In this document: positions 44,637-53,463 of the stretch, piece after piece
Layout: each line of letters begins with the position of its first letter
Position numbering within the stretch: the stretch's first letter is position 1
DNA from: an uncultured Psychrobacter sp.
Lineage (GTDB): Bacteria > Pseudomonadota > Gammaproteobacteria > Pseudomonadales > Moraxellaceae
Length of the DNA: 64,000 nucleotides
NCBI GenBank assembly: GCA_947501045.1
Contig: CANMUI010000002.1
Location: forward strand, 353,211 to 417,210
Direction: 5' to 3'
Notes under the pieces: model-generated
The model's input: only the letters and a program-made list of their open reading frames with translations
Databases searched by the model: none
What the model was told of the DNA's origin: nothing
Program-made: the position numbers and the translations under genes

Positions 44637-45569
44637 TTACATATTGTTGAGCTGTCGTCTGGTTTCGACATCAATGCCACCTTCGACCGCCCATTCGGTA
44701 AATAAATCGAGCGAATAGTCATAGAATCTTGGTTGCCACTCAGGCGTTAGATAATCGTCGTTGGTGTAGTATTCAAAAGCGCCACCAAACGGTGAATGCA
44801 CGTACCAAAAATAGGCAGATGATACGGGATGACGACCGGGACCGATAAACGAATCCCATTTTTTTCTGTTCATATTCAGACCGCCACCGATAACCTCGTG
44901 GATGTCTCTGACGATAAAGGCTACGTGATTAAGTCCCGGCTCTTTGCGGTTAGGTAGCTTTAATAGAAATATATTGTGGTGCCATCCTTCGGCAGCGCAG
45001 CGCATAAACGCGCCGCGATCGTTATAGGCATCGGAGAGATAAAAGCCCAGCTTTTCTTCATAAAACTGCTGTGCGGCGGCTAAGTCTGGACTAAACAGCA
45101 CGATATGACCCACGCCCAATGGCGAGGCTTTTTCATACACGGGACTGGCTTGATTGATTCTATTGATAGAGCCGTATTGATTTATCCCCACGCTGATTTT
45201 GTCAATATTGGTCCGCATTATGCTAACTTCAAAAGATAATGTGAGTCCATTAGGATCACGGCAGTATAAAAGATCACCTTCATCTTGAAAGCCATCGACA
45301 TCTTGTAGATTGTCTCTAAGCTTATTAAGATCTTCTTGACGATTGACCGCCCATGTTATCTCTCTAAGCGTAGAACCGTCTTCAAAAGCAGGTGGCAATC
45401 TGGTGTCATCTTTGTCATAAACATAAATGGCACTACCATTGTCCATACTGAACTTTATGGTGTCATCAATATCTGAATCGACAGGTTTAAGTCCAAAGTC
45501 AGTGGCAAAGTTTTGACATTGATCTTTATCTTCAACACCGAATTTTAAAGTTTTAATTCCGTTTATCAT
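44637..45569 (-). CDS. Two-domain VOC (extradiol-type) ring-cleavage dioxygenase
   Basis: In this 310-aa protein the C-terminal VOC module carries the metal ligands His155 (GVGHIVLFS), His215 (LNHVAFIVRD) and Glu266 (GGAFEYYTND), the 2-His-1-Glu triad of type I extradiol dioxygenases. The N-terminal module lacks the ligands, as is usual. Located between the dihydrodiol-type SDR and the ferredoxin reductase, it most likely opens the catecholic ring made by the Rieske oxygenase. The start follows GGAGC. Confidence 0.87.
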   Translation of the reverse strand: MINGIKTLKFGVEDKDQCQNFATDFGLKPVDSDIDDTIKFSMDNGSAIYVYDKDDTRLPPAFEDGSTLREITWAVNRQEDLNKLRDNLQDVDGFQDEGDLLYCRDPNGLTLSFEVSIMRTNIDKISVGINQYGSINRINQASPVYEKASPLGVGHIVLFSPDLAAAQQFYEEKLGFYLSDAYNDRGAFMRCAAEGWHHNIFLLKLPNRKEPGLNHVAFIVRDIHEVIGGGLNMNRKKWDSFIGPGRHPVSSAYFWYVHSPFGGAFEYYTNDDYLTPEWQPRFYDYSLDLFTEWAVEGGIDVETRRQLNNM

Positions 45570-45620
45570 TTCAAGCTCCTTAGTTAAGCTCGTTAAGGCT
45601 AAACCCCGTTAAGGCTAAAC

Positions 45621-46379
45621 TTAGTTAAATACAAAACCACCGTTTACAGGGATATTTTGTCCAGTAACAAAGGAAGACAGATCGGATAATAAGTAGATAG
45701 CGGTGCCATCAATATCTTCAGGATACTGCTTTCTATTGAGGGCTCGTCCATCAACATAATGATCATGGCGCTGCTGTGGCACATAGGCAGTCGCCTCCAC
45801 GATAGTGAGACCAGGAGCGATACTATTTACGCAGATGTTGTACTCGCCAAGCTCGCGGGCCATAGAGCGTGTCATCGCCATGATTGCACCTTTGCTGGCA
45901 GTATATGCCATCAAGTTTGGCGCGCCCCACAGCGCAGTATCAGAAGCGATATTGACAATCTTGCCCGCTTTAGCATTCTTAAGATAAGGAACCAATGCCT
46001 TGCTTAGTAGCCAAGTACCTTTGATATTGACCTGCATGACCCTATCCCATAGATCTTCATCATAATCGAGCATGTTTTTACCACCAACACCGGTGGCCAG
46101 CGCCCCGCAGTTTATCAAGCCGTCGACCTGCTGGTTTTTAGCAACTAAAGCAGCGACAGCTTGCGTAACACTGACAGAATCTGCTAGATCGATATATCCA
46201 GCAACGGCTTTTAGACCTTGATCCTCTAATAATCTAGCTTGAGTCTGCACCTCATCTTTTAACACATCTAGCATGAGCACCTCTGCGCCTTGCTTGGCAC
46301 AGGCAGTAGCAAAAGATAAACCAAGACCTCTTGCCGCCCCTGATATCACTACTCTTTTATTCAGCAACAAATTATCCAT
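45621..46379 (-). CDS. Short-chain dehydrogenase, candidate cis-dihydrodiol dehydrogenase
   Basis: The 252-aa classical SDR has SGAARGLGLSFATACA (NAD loop), NIASDTALWG (Ser region), the active YTASKGA and a C-terminal GQNIPVNGGFVF. The catalytic Tyr and Lys are intact, unlike those of the second SDR in the array. Between a Rieske oxygenase and an extradiol dioxygenase its expected role is re-aromatisation of a cis-diol to a catechol. Confidence 0.87.
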   Translation of the reverse strand: MDNLLLNKRVVISGAARGLGLSFATACAKQGAEVLMLDVLKDEVQTQARLLEDQGLKAVAGYIDLADSVSVTQAVAALVAKNQQVDGLINCGALATGVGGKNMLDYDEDLWDRVMQVNIKGTWLLSKALVPYLKNAKAGKIVNIASDTALWGAPNLMAYTASKGAIMAMTRSMARELGEYNICVNSIAPGLTIVEATAYVPQQRHDHYVDGRALNRKQYPEDIDGTAIYLLSDLSSFVTGQNIPVNGGFVFN

Positions 46380-46431
46380 TCAGGCTTGAACTCCCTTTCA
46401 AGTGTGGTACGCTAAAAACTGCAACCATTCG

Positions 46432-47484
46432 TTATGAGCTTGCGGTCTCTTTTTCAGCTTGTTTGGCAGCTTGCAACTCTTGAATCTTGGCAAGCTGCTT
46501 TTTACCTTCTTTTTGGAACATTCTTCTCAGGCGAGCCAGTCCAACATCGTGTTGATATAAAAACTCGTGTTCCATAGCGTTTGGTGCCATATTTTCTAGA
46601 ATAATTCTATCTTGCTCAAGCACATCCCAGTGCAGCTGCTCAAGATAGGTACGGTACATAAAGCGCCAAGTATGACGTTGCCAGCCTTGCACTTCACGGC
46701 AGCGCCAAAAAAAGACTCGGGTGTTATTCTCATCAATGGGCGTCGCAAAACCGACGATCCAAAATACCCCGCCTGGTCCAAATTCTCTTTTATAAGGGAT
46801 AGAAAGTCTTAACCAAGGGCTACCCGTATCACCGTATTCGACCCAGTCGAAGTTCACCCCTTTTTGTCCAGTCTTCTCAAAGATAAAGCCGTCTTCAGTG
46901 CGATTAAATGCCATCTCAGACTGTTTATCACCTTCAGACATGGAATGAGAAGTTGCATGTAAAAAGGCTCCATGCATAGGATCCATCACATTATCAATAG
47001 CGTATTGATAATTAACCTTCCAGTCCGCCATACACAAGAAGCTACTCCAGTCGTCACTTGCTAACTGCTCTGGTAGCTCAAGCGGCGTAGGCTCTTGACC
47101 ATCTTCTAAGCCAAACCATACAAATACAGCGCCGTTGTGTTCCTCTACAGGGTAGCTGCGAACGCAAGACTGCCCTTCTAGTGGACAATCACTAACCGCA
47201 GGCACATCGACGACAGTGCCGGTACCATCAACTTCTACGCCGTGATACCAACAAGCCACTTTATTACCCAAGTTCCACCCAATTGATAATCTGGCACCGC
47301 GGTGCGGGCATCTGTCTTCTAGAGCGTGTACTACGCCATCATTATCTCGCCATAGAACCAGATTCTCTCCTAAGCGCGTAATCCCTACTGGATTGGCTTT
47401 TATCTCCCAAGAGGCCAAAACAGGATGCCAATAATTTCTAAGTCCTAGTGATAAATATTCGTCTAACGAATTAAACTGTCTCAT
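46432..47484 (-). CDS. Rieske non-heme iron aromatic ring-hydroxylating oxygenase, alpha subunit
   Basis: The 350-aa protein has the Rieske cluster motif CPHRGARLS...CWYHG at about residues 58-80. The mononuclear iron site is in DNVMDPMHGAFLHATSH (two His; a later Asp completes it). The C-terminal tail is charged and helical. At 350 aa it resembles phthalate/vanillate-type single-subunit oxygenases, and no beta subunit gene is present. It receives electrons from the ferredoxin at 47879 and reductase at 43344. Confidence 0.92.
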   Translation of the reverse strand: MRQFNSLDEYLSLGLRNYWHPVLASWEIKANPVGITRLGENLVLWRDNDGVVHALEDRCPHRGARLSIGWNLGNKVACWYHGVEVDGTGTVVDVPAVSDCPLEGQSCVRSYPVEEHNGAVFVWFGLEDGQEPTPLELPEQLASDDWSSFLCMADWKVNYQYAIDNVMDPMHGAFLHATSHSMSEGDKQSEMAFNRTEDGFIFEKTGQKGVNFDWVEYGDTGSPWLRLSIPYKREFGPGGVFWIVGFATPIDENNTRVFFWRCREVQGWQRHTWRFMYRTYLEQLHWDVLEQDRIILENMAPNAMEHEFLYQHDVGLARLRRMFQKEGKKQLAKIQELQAAKQAEKETASS

Positions 47485-47553
47485 GATTCTGTACTCCCTG
47501 ACTGATTTCTGCTTGGTTTCCCAACCATCCTACTTAGTGACCCAAACTAGTAT

Positions 47554-47865
47554 TTAGTAACCCAACCGCTCCATTTCTCTTTCAAACGACTCGGGAGTAA
47601 ATGGCTTACCATTCCCAAGTAGCATGCCTTGATTATTAAGAGCATCAACCACTTCTTCTAAAGTTTCAGCACCAGAGGAAAAGGCTGCGATTAGATTTTT
47701 TGCTAAAGACAACTCATAGTCAGTCGGTTCATGATCGCGGGTTTGCCAAACGATAAGTTTTGAGTCTCCTGGCACCTGAATATTATTAATACCAGCGTGC
47801 TTACTAGGTCTATGCTGCTTCCAGCTGACTAAACCTTCGTTATAGTGCTCGTTATCTAGTTGCAT
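47554..47865 (-). CDS. Small accessory protein of Rieske clusters (recombinase-like HTH type)
   Basis: The 103-aa protein ends LLGNGKPFTPESFEREMERLGY, a helix-turn-helix-like segment that resembles the Recombinase domain of large serine recombinases. It has no catalytic part and is no mobile-element gene. The same type of small protein is often found between Rieske ferredoxin and oxygenase genes. Its role is unknown. The start follows AAGGAG, 13 bases after the ferredoxin gene. Confidence 0.7.
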   Translation of the reverse strand: MQLDNEHYNEGLVSWKQHRPSKHAGINNIQVPGDSKLIVWQTRDHEPTDYELSLAKNLIAAFSSGAETLEEVVDALNNQGMLLGNGKPFTPESFEREMERLGY

Positions 47866-47878
47866 TGTATTCTCCTTG

Positions 47879-48202
47879 TTATTCGGATTTTTCGTCTTTG
47901 TCTTGCACGTATATCTTGTCGTCTTCGACCTTTACCGCATAACTGCATAGCCCGCGCTCAGCTGGACCTGATAGCAATTTTCCGGTTTTGATCTCAAAGA
48001 TAGCTTCATGCAAAGGACATTCTATGGTGTCATCCTCAGCGAACCCATCTGTCATGATGGCGTAAGCATGCGGACATATATTCTCTAGGGCAAAGTACTC
48101 GTCTTCAACTTGGTAAATTCCGATCCTTTTACCATTAACCTCTACGCCTTTAGGGTCATCTTCGTTGACATCCGATACATCGCATACGTGTAACCAATCC
48201 AT
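47879..48202 (-). CDS. Rieske [2Fe-2S] ferredoxin
   Basis: The 107-aa protein has the motifs CPHAYAIM and CPLHEAIFE, giving the two Cys and two His ligands. It is the soluble electron carrier of the oxygenase system and the first gene of the leftward operon. The start follows AAGGA; the leader contains the dyad at 48241-48256. Confidence 0.92.
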   Translation of the reverse strand: MDWLHVCDVSDVNEDDPKGVEVNGKRIGIYQVEDEYFALENICPHAYAIMTDGFAEDDTIECPLHEAIFEIKTGKLLSGPAERGLCSYAVKVEDDKIYVQDKDEKSE

Positions 48203-48240
48203 TTAACCATCCTTAGTCTTGTCATAAGCCTTGTAAAAAA

Positions 48241-48256
48241 GTTTTGCATGTAAAAC
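48241..48256. promoter_or_regulatory. Dyad GTTTTGCATGTAAAAC, candidate IclR operator
   Basis: A 16-base dyad with 14 symmetrical positions lies about 15-30 bases downstream of the predicted transcription start and 38 bases before the ferredoxin start codon, a repressor-like position. Confidence 0.45.
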
Positions 48257-48277
48257 TATATTTAATAGGTAAAACTT

Positions 48278-48307
48278 AATATAGCTTAGATTTTCTGTAG
48301 ATGTCAA
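48278..48307 (-). promoter_or_regulatory. Sigma70-type promoter of the Rieske operon
   Basis: On the minus strand TTGACA (48307-48302) and TATATT (48283-48278) are separated by 18 bases. The predicted start lies about 70 bases upstream of the ferredoxin ATG. Confidence 0.65.
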
Positions 48308-48719
48308 CACTAAATTGCATAATATTTATATAAGTAAATACTTATAAAATAACCATATAATCAACATCTTATGAATAACAAATAAATATTAAAAATTTAA
48401 TTAACTTTTAAGATTAGTGAACACCGCTATTATTTAGTTTAGAGTACAAAATATGGACTAAGGTTTAGAAGGATTAAATAATATAAAACGAACCAATGTA
48501 AAAACACAGTGGACCAGTTGGCACCCTTGAAACAGGAATATGAAGAAATATATTTAGGCTGGATAAAAAAGGTTAAGTCTTTAGCAAATTTACTGCTATA
48601 AAGTGTATTGAAATAAACTGTATTGGCTTGCGTCTATTTAATGTTTAGACGTATAGAGACTGAGCTAAAGTACTACCTTATATGATAAAATCATCGCAAC
48701 TAAATTTGAGAGATAGATT

Positions 48720-49517
48720 ATGTCTATAGCATTATCTGATGATAAATACATGGTGAACAGTCTTCGCAATGGTTTGCTATTAATGGAGTTATTTAACGAC
48801 AATGGTATGACTGAGATGTCGCTATCACAGATTGCTGCAAGTTTAAACATTAACAAGTCTAGTGCTTACAGATTATTATTTACTTTAGAGAAAATGGGCT
48901 ACATAAAAAGAGACAGCAATAAAAACTACCAATTAGATATTAAGGTTGTCGATCTGTCTTACTCTTATTTAAGCTCCACTTCATTCAAACAAGAAGCATA
49001 TGCGGTTATGGAGCAATTGAAGAACGATACAGGGACGGCCGTACACCTATTTACCTTAGATGGTATAGATATCGTCAACTTACAGAATATCCAGCCTTCA
49101 GGTAACTTTATATCCAGTATATTGCCAGGACTGAGATGGCCGGCTTATGCTACTGTGATTGGCCAAATACTATTAGGCAGTTTGTCTGATGATGAGATAA
49201 GACAAAGGTATAATGATTTTACAGATTGGAAAACTTATTCCGATGCTACTCCCAAAGATCTTGAGGAGTTGTTAGAAGCAGTAGAGCACGCGCGAAAAAA
49301 ACAACATCTGACCAGTTGGCAAAAATTTAATAATGATATGATTGCTTGCGCAGCACCAGTTAAGAATCGAGCTTCTAATGAAAATATTTACGCTTTATCC
49401 ATTAGCTGTCCGGTAGATACCTTTACCCGTGATTATTTTGAGCAGCACATAACTTCTTTAGTAGTAGAGTCAGCCAATAAATTAAGCAAAATTTATAAAC
49501 CTGAGTCCAGTTGGTAA
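48720..49517 (+). CDS. IclR-family transcriptional regulator
   Basis: The 265-aa protein has an N-terminal winged helix (EMSLSQIAASLNINKSSAYRLLFTLEKMGYI, about residues 32-62) and a C-terminal effector domain with GTAVHLFTLDGID, LPGLRWPAYATVIGQILL and the late INISCP-like stretch LSISCPVDTF. This is the usual IclR layout. It is divergent from the Rieske operon and upstream of the aldolase and hydrolase genes, so it is the likely regulator of both. Confidence 0.9.
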   Translation: MSIALSDDKYMVNSLRNGLLLMELFNDNGMTEMSLSQIAASLNINKSSAYRLLFTLEKMGYIKRDSNKNYQLDIKVVDLSYSYLSSTSFKQEAYAVMEQLKNDTGTAVHLFTLDGIDIVNLQNIQPSGNFISSILPGLRWPAYATVIGQILLGSLSDDEIRQRYNDFTDWKTYSDATPKDLEELLEAVEHARKKQHLTSWQKFNNDMIACAAPVKNRASNENIYALSISCPVDTFTRDYFEQHITSLVVESANKLSKIYKPESSW

Positions 49518-49557
49518 GGGTATACTGACCCTATCTTCAACAGTAAAGGATGACACT

Positions 49558-50337
49558 ATGACAAGCGATGCACTGACGAATAAAAAGGACAGTATAAAAA
49601 CACAGGTAAGCGAACAAGAATGGCAAATGCGTGTCAATCTGGCCGCCTGCTACCGACTAATTGCTTTATACGGCTGGGATGATTTGGTGTTTACCCACAT
49701 CTCTGCTCGCGTTCCCGATACTGAAGATGCGTTCTTGATTAATCCGTATGGATTATTATTTGAAGAGATTACCGCCTCAAACCTCGTTAAAGTCAATCAA
49801 GCGGGTGAGAAGATTGGCGCATCAGAGTACGATATTAATCCAGCAGGCTTTACTATTCATAGCGCGGTACATGAAGCGCGTCATGATGCGCAATGCGTTA
49901 TTCATTTGCATACTAGCGAAGGTGTTGCGGTATCCGCGCAAGAGCAAGGCCTCCTTCCCATCTCACAGCAATCTCTTTTTCCCTTGTCTAATTTAGCCTA
50001 TCATGACTACGAAGGCGTCGCGCTTAATCCAGAAGAAAAGGTGCGTTTGGTCGCCAATTTAGGCGATGCCAATTTTATGATCCTGCGCAATCATGGCTTG
50101 CTTACGTGTGCCAGTACGGTGGCCGATGCTTTTTTATTTATGTACATCATGCAAAGAGCCTGTGAGGTCCAAATCAAAGCACAAAGCGGCGCTAGCACTT
50201 TGACTCATATACCGCCGCAAATATTAGCGGGCATTCAAGCAGCCTCACAAGCGGTGACCAAAGAGGCCGGCGGCAGTATCGCGTGGCCGGCGCTACTGCG
50301 CAAACTATACCGCACTGACCCCTCTTTTGCGGAGTAA
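49558..50337 (+). CDS. Class II aldolase/adducin family protein
   Basis: The 259-aa protein has zinc-ligand histidines in CVIHLHTSEGVAV and MILRNHGLL, with the family start LAACYRLIALYGWDDLVFTHISARVP. Related enzymes cleave sugar phosphates or decarboxylate and isomerise small hydroxy acids. It lies 40 bases after the IclR gene and before an alpha/beta hydrolase, so it probably handles a non-aromatic ring-fission product. The substrate is unknown. Confidence 0.82.
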   Translation: MTSDALTNKKDSIKTQVSEQEWQMRVNLAACYRLIALYGWDDLVFTHISARVPDTEDAFLINPYGLLFEEITASNLVKVNQAGEKIGASEYDINPAGFTIHSAVHEARHDAQCVIHLHTSEGVAVSAQEQGLLPISQQSLFPLSNLAYHDYEGVALNPEEKVRLVANLGDANFMILRNHGLLTCASTVADAFLFMYIMQRACEVQIKAQSGASTLTHIPPQILAGIQAASQAVTKEAGGSIAWPALLRKLYRTDPSFAE

Positions 50338-50344
50338 TACGGCG

Positions 50345-51208
50345 ATGATAAGTCTTAAGGAGTGGGAGCAACAAGGACAGTATGAGAAGATAAAAGAGCG
50401 GCAAATCTTTACGCGTCAGGGCGGCGACAAGAACATGCCCGCTTTACTACTGATTCACGGCTATCCAAGTGCCAGCTGGGACTGGGAGGGTATGTGGGAT
50501 GAGCTTACCGAGCGCTATTATGTGATTACCCTTGATATGCTAGGGTTTGGCTTGTCTGATAAGCCTAAAGACGCAAGTTATTTAATTAGCGAACAAGCTG
50601 ATATTTTCGAGAGTTTTTTGCAAACCCTTGGCGTTAATAATTATCATATTTTGGCGCATGATTACGGCGATACCGTAGCGCAGGAGCTGTTAGCTCGGCA
50701 AGTTAATGGCAGTAGTAAGCTGACTATTCATAGTGTTTGTTTTCTAAATGGAGGTCTGTTTCCTGAGACGCACCGACCTATCTTAGTCCAAAAGCTACTA
50801 CTGTCACCACTAGGACCCTTAGTATCTAAGCTAATTAGTAAGCAGAAATTTGCAGCCAATTTGCAACGCATATTCGGCCCGAAGACACCGCCAAATACTG
50901 AGGTCATCGATACCCTATGGCAGCTGCTCACGCACAATAACGGTCTGGACGTCATGCACAAACTGATAAATTACATCCCGCAACGCAAAAAATATCGCAA
51001 GCGCTGGGTCGGAGCAATTATCGATAGTCCTGTACCTATCAAACTGATCGCTGGCGCCAAGGACCCCATCTCAGGGCAGCATATGATTGAGCGTTACCGC
51101 ACCCTGATTCCTAATGCTAACATTACTGTCATGCCAGATTTGGGTCACTATCCCCAGATTGAAGATGCCGATGCCATTAGTACCGCTTATCTGCAATTTA
51201 GAGATTAA
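50345..51208 (+). CDS. Alpha/beta hydrolase, haloalkane-dehalogenase/epoxide-hydrolase-like
   Basis: It is 287 aa from ATG 50345, which is seven bases after the aldolase stop; a TTG at 50327 would overlap. LLIHGYPSASWDWEGMW is the oxyanion region. The nucleophile elbow HDYGDTVAQEL has Asp-Tyr-Gly-Asp, the epoxide hydrolase/dehalogenase signature rather than GxSxG. DLGHYPQIEDADA supplies the histidine. It therefore probably uses an aspartate nucleophile (residue in HDYGD). The substrate is unknown. Confidence 0.76.
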   Translation: MISLKEWEQQGQYEKIKERQIFTRQGGDKNMPALLLIHGYPSASWDWEGMWDELTERYYVITLDMLGFGLSDKPKDASYLISEQADIFESFLQTLGVNNYHILAHDYGDTVAQELLARQVNGSSKLTIHSVCFLNGGLFPETHRPILVQKLLLSPLGPLVSKLISKQKFAANLQRIFGPKTPPNTEVIDTLWQLLTHNNGLDVMHKLINYIPQRKKYRKRWVGAIIDSPVPIKLIAGAKDPISGQHMIERYRTLIPNANITVMPDLGHYPQIEDADAISTAYLQFRD

Positions 51209-51229
51209 ATAAAATAATTGGTATATGAT

Positions 51230-51907
51230 TTATTGATTATTAATACCAATCACGTTTAATAGATGCCCCAACTTAAGATAGATAGTGACGCCCTTTTTAC
51301 CTGCTCTAATTTGCGTCTGCCCGCCTACCGGCAGACGTATCCAGCCGCCGCGCTGATAAGTCTGATCCTCATTGATCAGCTCACCTTCTAGTACCAACAG
51401 CTCAGCGCCGCCTTTTATAGTTTCGGCAAATAAAGCTTCATCTGCACGCAAACGCTGCAAGCTAACGTGTTCATAATCTGCTGCAAATAAAGGACAAATC
51501 TCGCGGCCGTCTTTCTTATGCCAATTGTCATCATCGTTGGTATTGATAAAGACTTGACGGGTTTCATCAGACGGCATTTGCCATAGTTTGACGAAGATCA
51601 CTGCGCCATCCTCACTAAATGGCGTGTGCTTTGAGGTCGGTGGATTACGCAGATACCAGCCTGCCGGATAATGCTGATCGTCAGCAGAAAAAGTACCGGA
51701 CAATACTAAAATCTCCTCACCGCCTGGGTGCTCATGACGGGGGAAATACGAGTTGGGTGCATAGCGTACTAGGCTGGTGGCGCGCGCTTTTTCTGCGCCA
51801 ACGCGATCGAGCATTACTCGTTCGACTCCTTTTTGCGGTGACGGCGTCCATTGATATTTGTGCGGCGCAAGTGCCGCTGGTAGCGTAAAATCGGCATTGA
51901 TTAACAT
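51230..51907 (-). CDS. ChrR-like double-cupin protein
   Basis: In this 225-aa protein the first cupin has YFPRHEHPGGEEILVLSGTF and the second ELLVLEGELINEDQTYQRGGW. The arrangement matches the cupin part of ChrR-type anti-sigma factors but without the zinc-binding N-terminal domain. Such stand-alone ChrR cupins bind metal and may act as small-molecule sensors or enzymes. It is transcribed towards the upstream hydrolase. Confidence 0.75.
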   Translation of the reverse strand: MLINADFTLPAALAPHKYQWTPSPQKGVERVMLDRVGAEKARATSLVRYAPNSYFPRHEHPGGEEILVLSGTFSADDQHYPAGWYLRNPPTSKHTPFSEDGAVIFVKLWQMPSDETRQVFINTNDDDNWHKKDGREICPLFAADYEHVSLQRLRADEALFAETIKGGAELLVLEGELINEDQTYQRGGWIRLPVGGQTQIRAGKKGVTIYLKLGHLLNVIGINNQ

Positions 51908-51998
51908 AGATAAAATCCCAAACTATTTTAAATTGCAAAACTGGTATAAATCTTAAAAATTAGAAAGATTACAGACCGTCAAAAATCTGCGAATTTAT

Positions 51999-52412
51999 TT
52001 AAATATCAACCTTGCCTCGTAGCGCCTTAGTTCGGCCGCGCTGGACTTTTTTATCGACTCGTTTACGCTTAGCATTTCTGCTTGGTTTGGTAGGTTTGCG
52101 AGTTTTATGGACATAGGTAGCGTCTATGATAAAGCTTCTAAGGCGGTCAATGGCATCATCTCTATTGCGCTCTTGGGTGCGATGCTGCTGTGCTTTGATT
52201 ACCAGTACGCCATCTTTGGTAATGCGGTTATCTTTGCTATTTAATAAGCGCTGTTTATTACTCTCGCTTAGACTTGAGGCATTGATATCAAAGCGCAGAT
52301 GAATGGCGGAGGACACTTTATTAACGTTTTGCCCGCCTGCCCCCTGTGCTCGAATGGCGCTAATGTCTACCTCGTTGTCATCAAGGCTAATGTTGCTATT
52401 TATAAATATCAT
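51999..52412 (-). CDS. arfB: Alternative ribosome-rescue factor ArfB
   Basis: This 137-aa peptidyl-tRNA hydrolase domain of the class I release factor type has the GGQ motif in RAQGAGGQNVNKVSSAIHLRF and a basic C-terminal tail (KRKRVDKKVQRGRTKALRGK) that enters the empty mRNA channel. No codon-recognition domains are present, which separates it from RF1/RF2. It rescues ribosomes stalled on non-stop mRNA. Confidence 0.93.
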   Translation of the reverse strand: MIFINSNISLDDNEVDISAIRAQGAGGQNVNKVSSAIHLRFDINASSLSESNKQRLLNSKDNRITKDGVLVIKAQQHRTQERNRDDAIDRLRSFIIDATYVHKTRKPTKPSRNAKRKRVDKKVQRGRTKALRGKVDI

Positions 52413-52520
52413 AGTTTGTGGTTAATATAATTAGTGTGTGTTGGCTGTAATATGTATTGTATAAAAAATAGTTATTAGGGCAGCTTTATTATTCACAAGG
52501 TGGCGCTATTCATAAAAGGA

Positions 52521-53363
52521 CTAATTGCCTAACAACTCCCGACAACGCGCAATCACTGGCGCATCCACCATATTACCATCTATTTTAAATACCGCCTGCC
52601 CGCTGCGCTCATACTCCTCCACTACCCGTTTGGCAAATTCTAGCTCCTCCAATGTAGGCTGTAGCGCTTGCTGAACGATAGCCACTTGCTTGGGATGAAT
52701 ACACAGCATTCCCGACATGCCCATCTGCGACCACAGTTGCACGCGCTGCGTGAGTCCTGCGCTGTCATTAAAGTCTGGATACACGGTATCAATAGGCGCT
52801 GATAATTGGTGGACTTTTGAAGCAACAACGAGCTGATAGCGGATTTGATTGGCAACGATATCAGCGGCGTTGGTGTTGACCTGTACGCCTAAATCGTTGC
52901 ATAAATCCAAAAACCCATAGCTAAAGGCACGTATTCCTGAGGCTTTCGCCATGGTATCAAGGTTATACAGCCCTACTGCGCTTTCTATCAAGGCAATGAC
53001 GGGTAATCCAATTTTCCGATTAACGTGCTCGATATCTGCCGCTTGTTCTGCTTTAGCTAATATGACTCCAGTAAGGCTTGGCAACTGCTGGCACAGTTTT
53101 AGGTCCTCAGCAAATTCGCTACTGCCCGCTTTATTAATGCGTAGCCAAAGCGGTTGGTTGTATTTATTGTCACCATTTCTGTCCTGCTCAGCGCAGTATT
53201 GTTTTAAATCGATACGAGCTTGCGCCTTGTCCTTGTCAGCAACTGCATCTTCCAAATCAACGATAACTGCATCTGCACCGCTAGCAAAGGCTTTTGAGAT
53301 CAATTCTAATTTGGTAGCGGGCACGAACAGCCACGTTTTAATATTAGCAAAGCGACTGTTCAT
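52521..53363 (-). CDS. HpcH/HpaI aldolase/citrate lyase (CitE-like) family protein
   Basis: The 280-aa protein starts TWLFVPATKLELISKAFASGADAVIVDLEDAVADKDKAQAR, containing the Mg ligand region of CitE. LIESAVGLYNLD and MGMSGMLCIHPKQVAIV are further family blocks. Relatives cleave or form acyl-CoA thioesters such as (S)-malyl- or citramalyl-CoA. The start follows GGAG. It may be independent of the aromatic genes. Confidence 0.86.
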   Translation of the reverse strand: MNSRFANIKTWLFVPATKLELISKAFASGADAVIVDLEDAVADKDKAQARIDLKQYCAEQDRNGDNKYNQPLWLRINKAGSSEFAEDLKLCQQLPSLTGVILAKAEQAADIEHVNRKIGLPVIALIESAVGLYNLDTMAKASGIRAFSYGFLDLCNDLGVQVNTNAADIVANQIRYQLVVASKVHQLSAPIDTVYPDFNDSAGLTQRVQLWSQMGMSGMLCIHPKQVAIVQQALQPTLEELEFAKRVVEEYERSGQAVFKIDGNMVDAPVIARCRELLGN

Positions 53364-53463
53364 TAAAACTTGTTCTCCTATTACTTAGTGCACGTATCTG
53401 GTGCTCTGATGATGCTCTGATAAATAACTACTTAATTATTTACCCTCTAAAAACCTTAACTCA

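Larger units (their letters stand above)
48203..48719. promoter_or_regulatory. Divergent regulatory region between the Rieske operon and the IclR gene
   Basis: The 517-base AT-rich spacer has no gene. It holds a promoter reading left (48278-48307), a dyad at 48241-48256 and a second dyad near the IclR gene, CGTCTA at 48631-48636 with TAGACG at 48646-48651. The arrangement fits regulation of both directions by the IclR protein encoded at 48720. Confidence 0.6.

Noticed and set aside
47554..47865. Small protein resembling a serine-recombinase domain as sign of a mobile element
   Set aside because: It lacks the catalytic resolvase part and sits in a Rieske operon with a normal ribosome site, where such proteins are a usual accessory.
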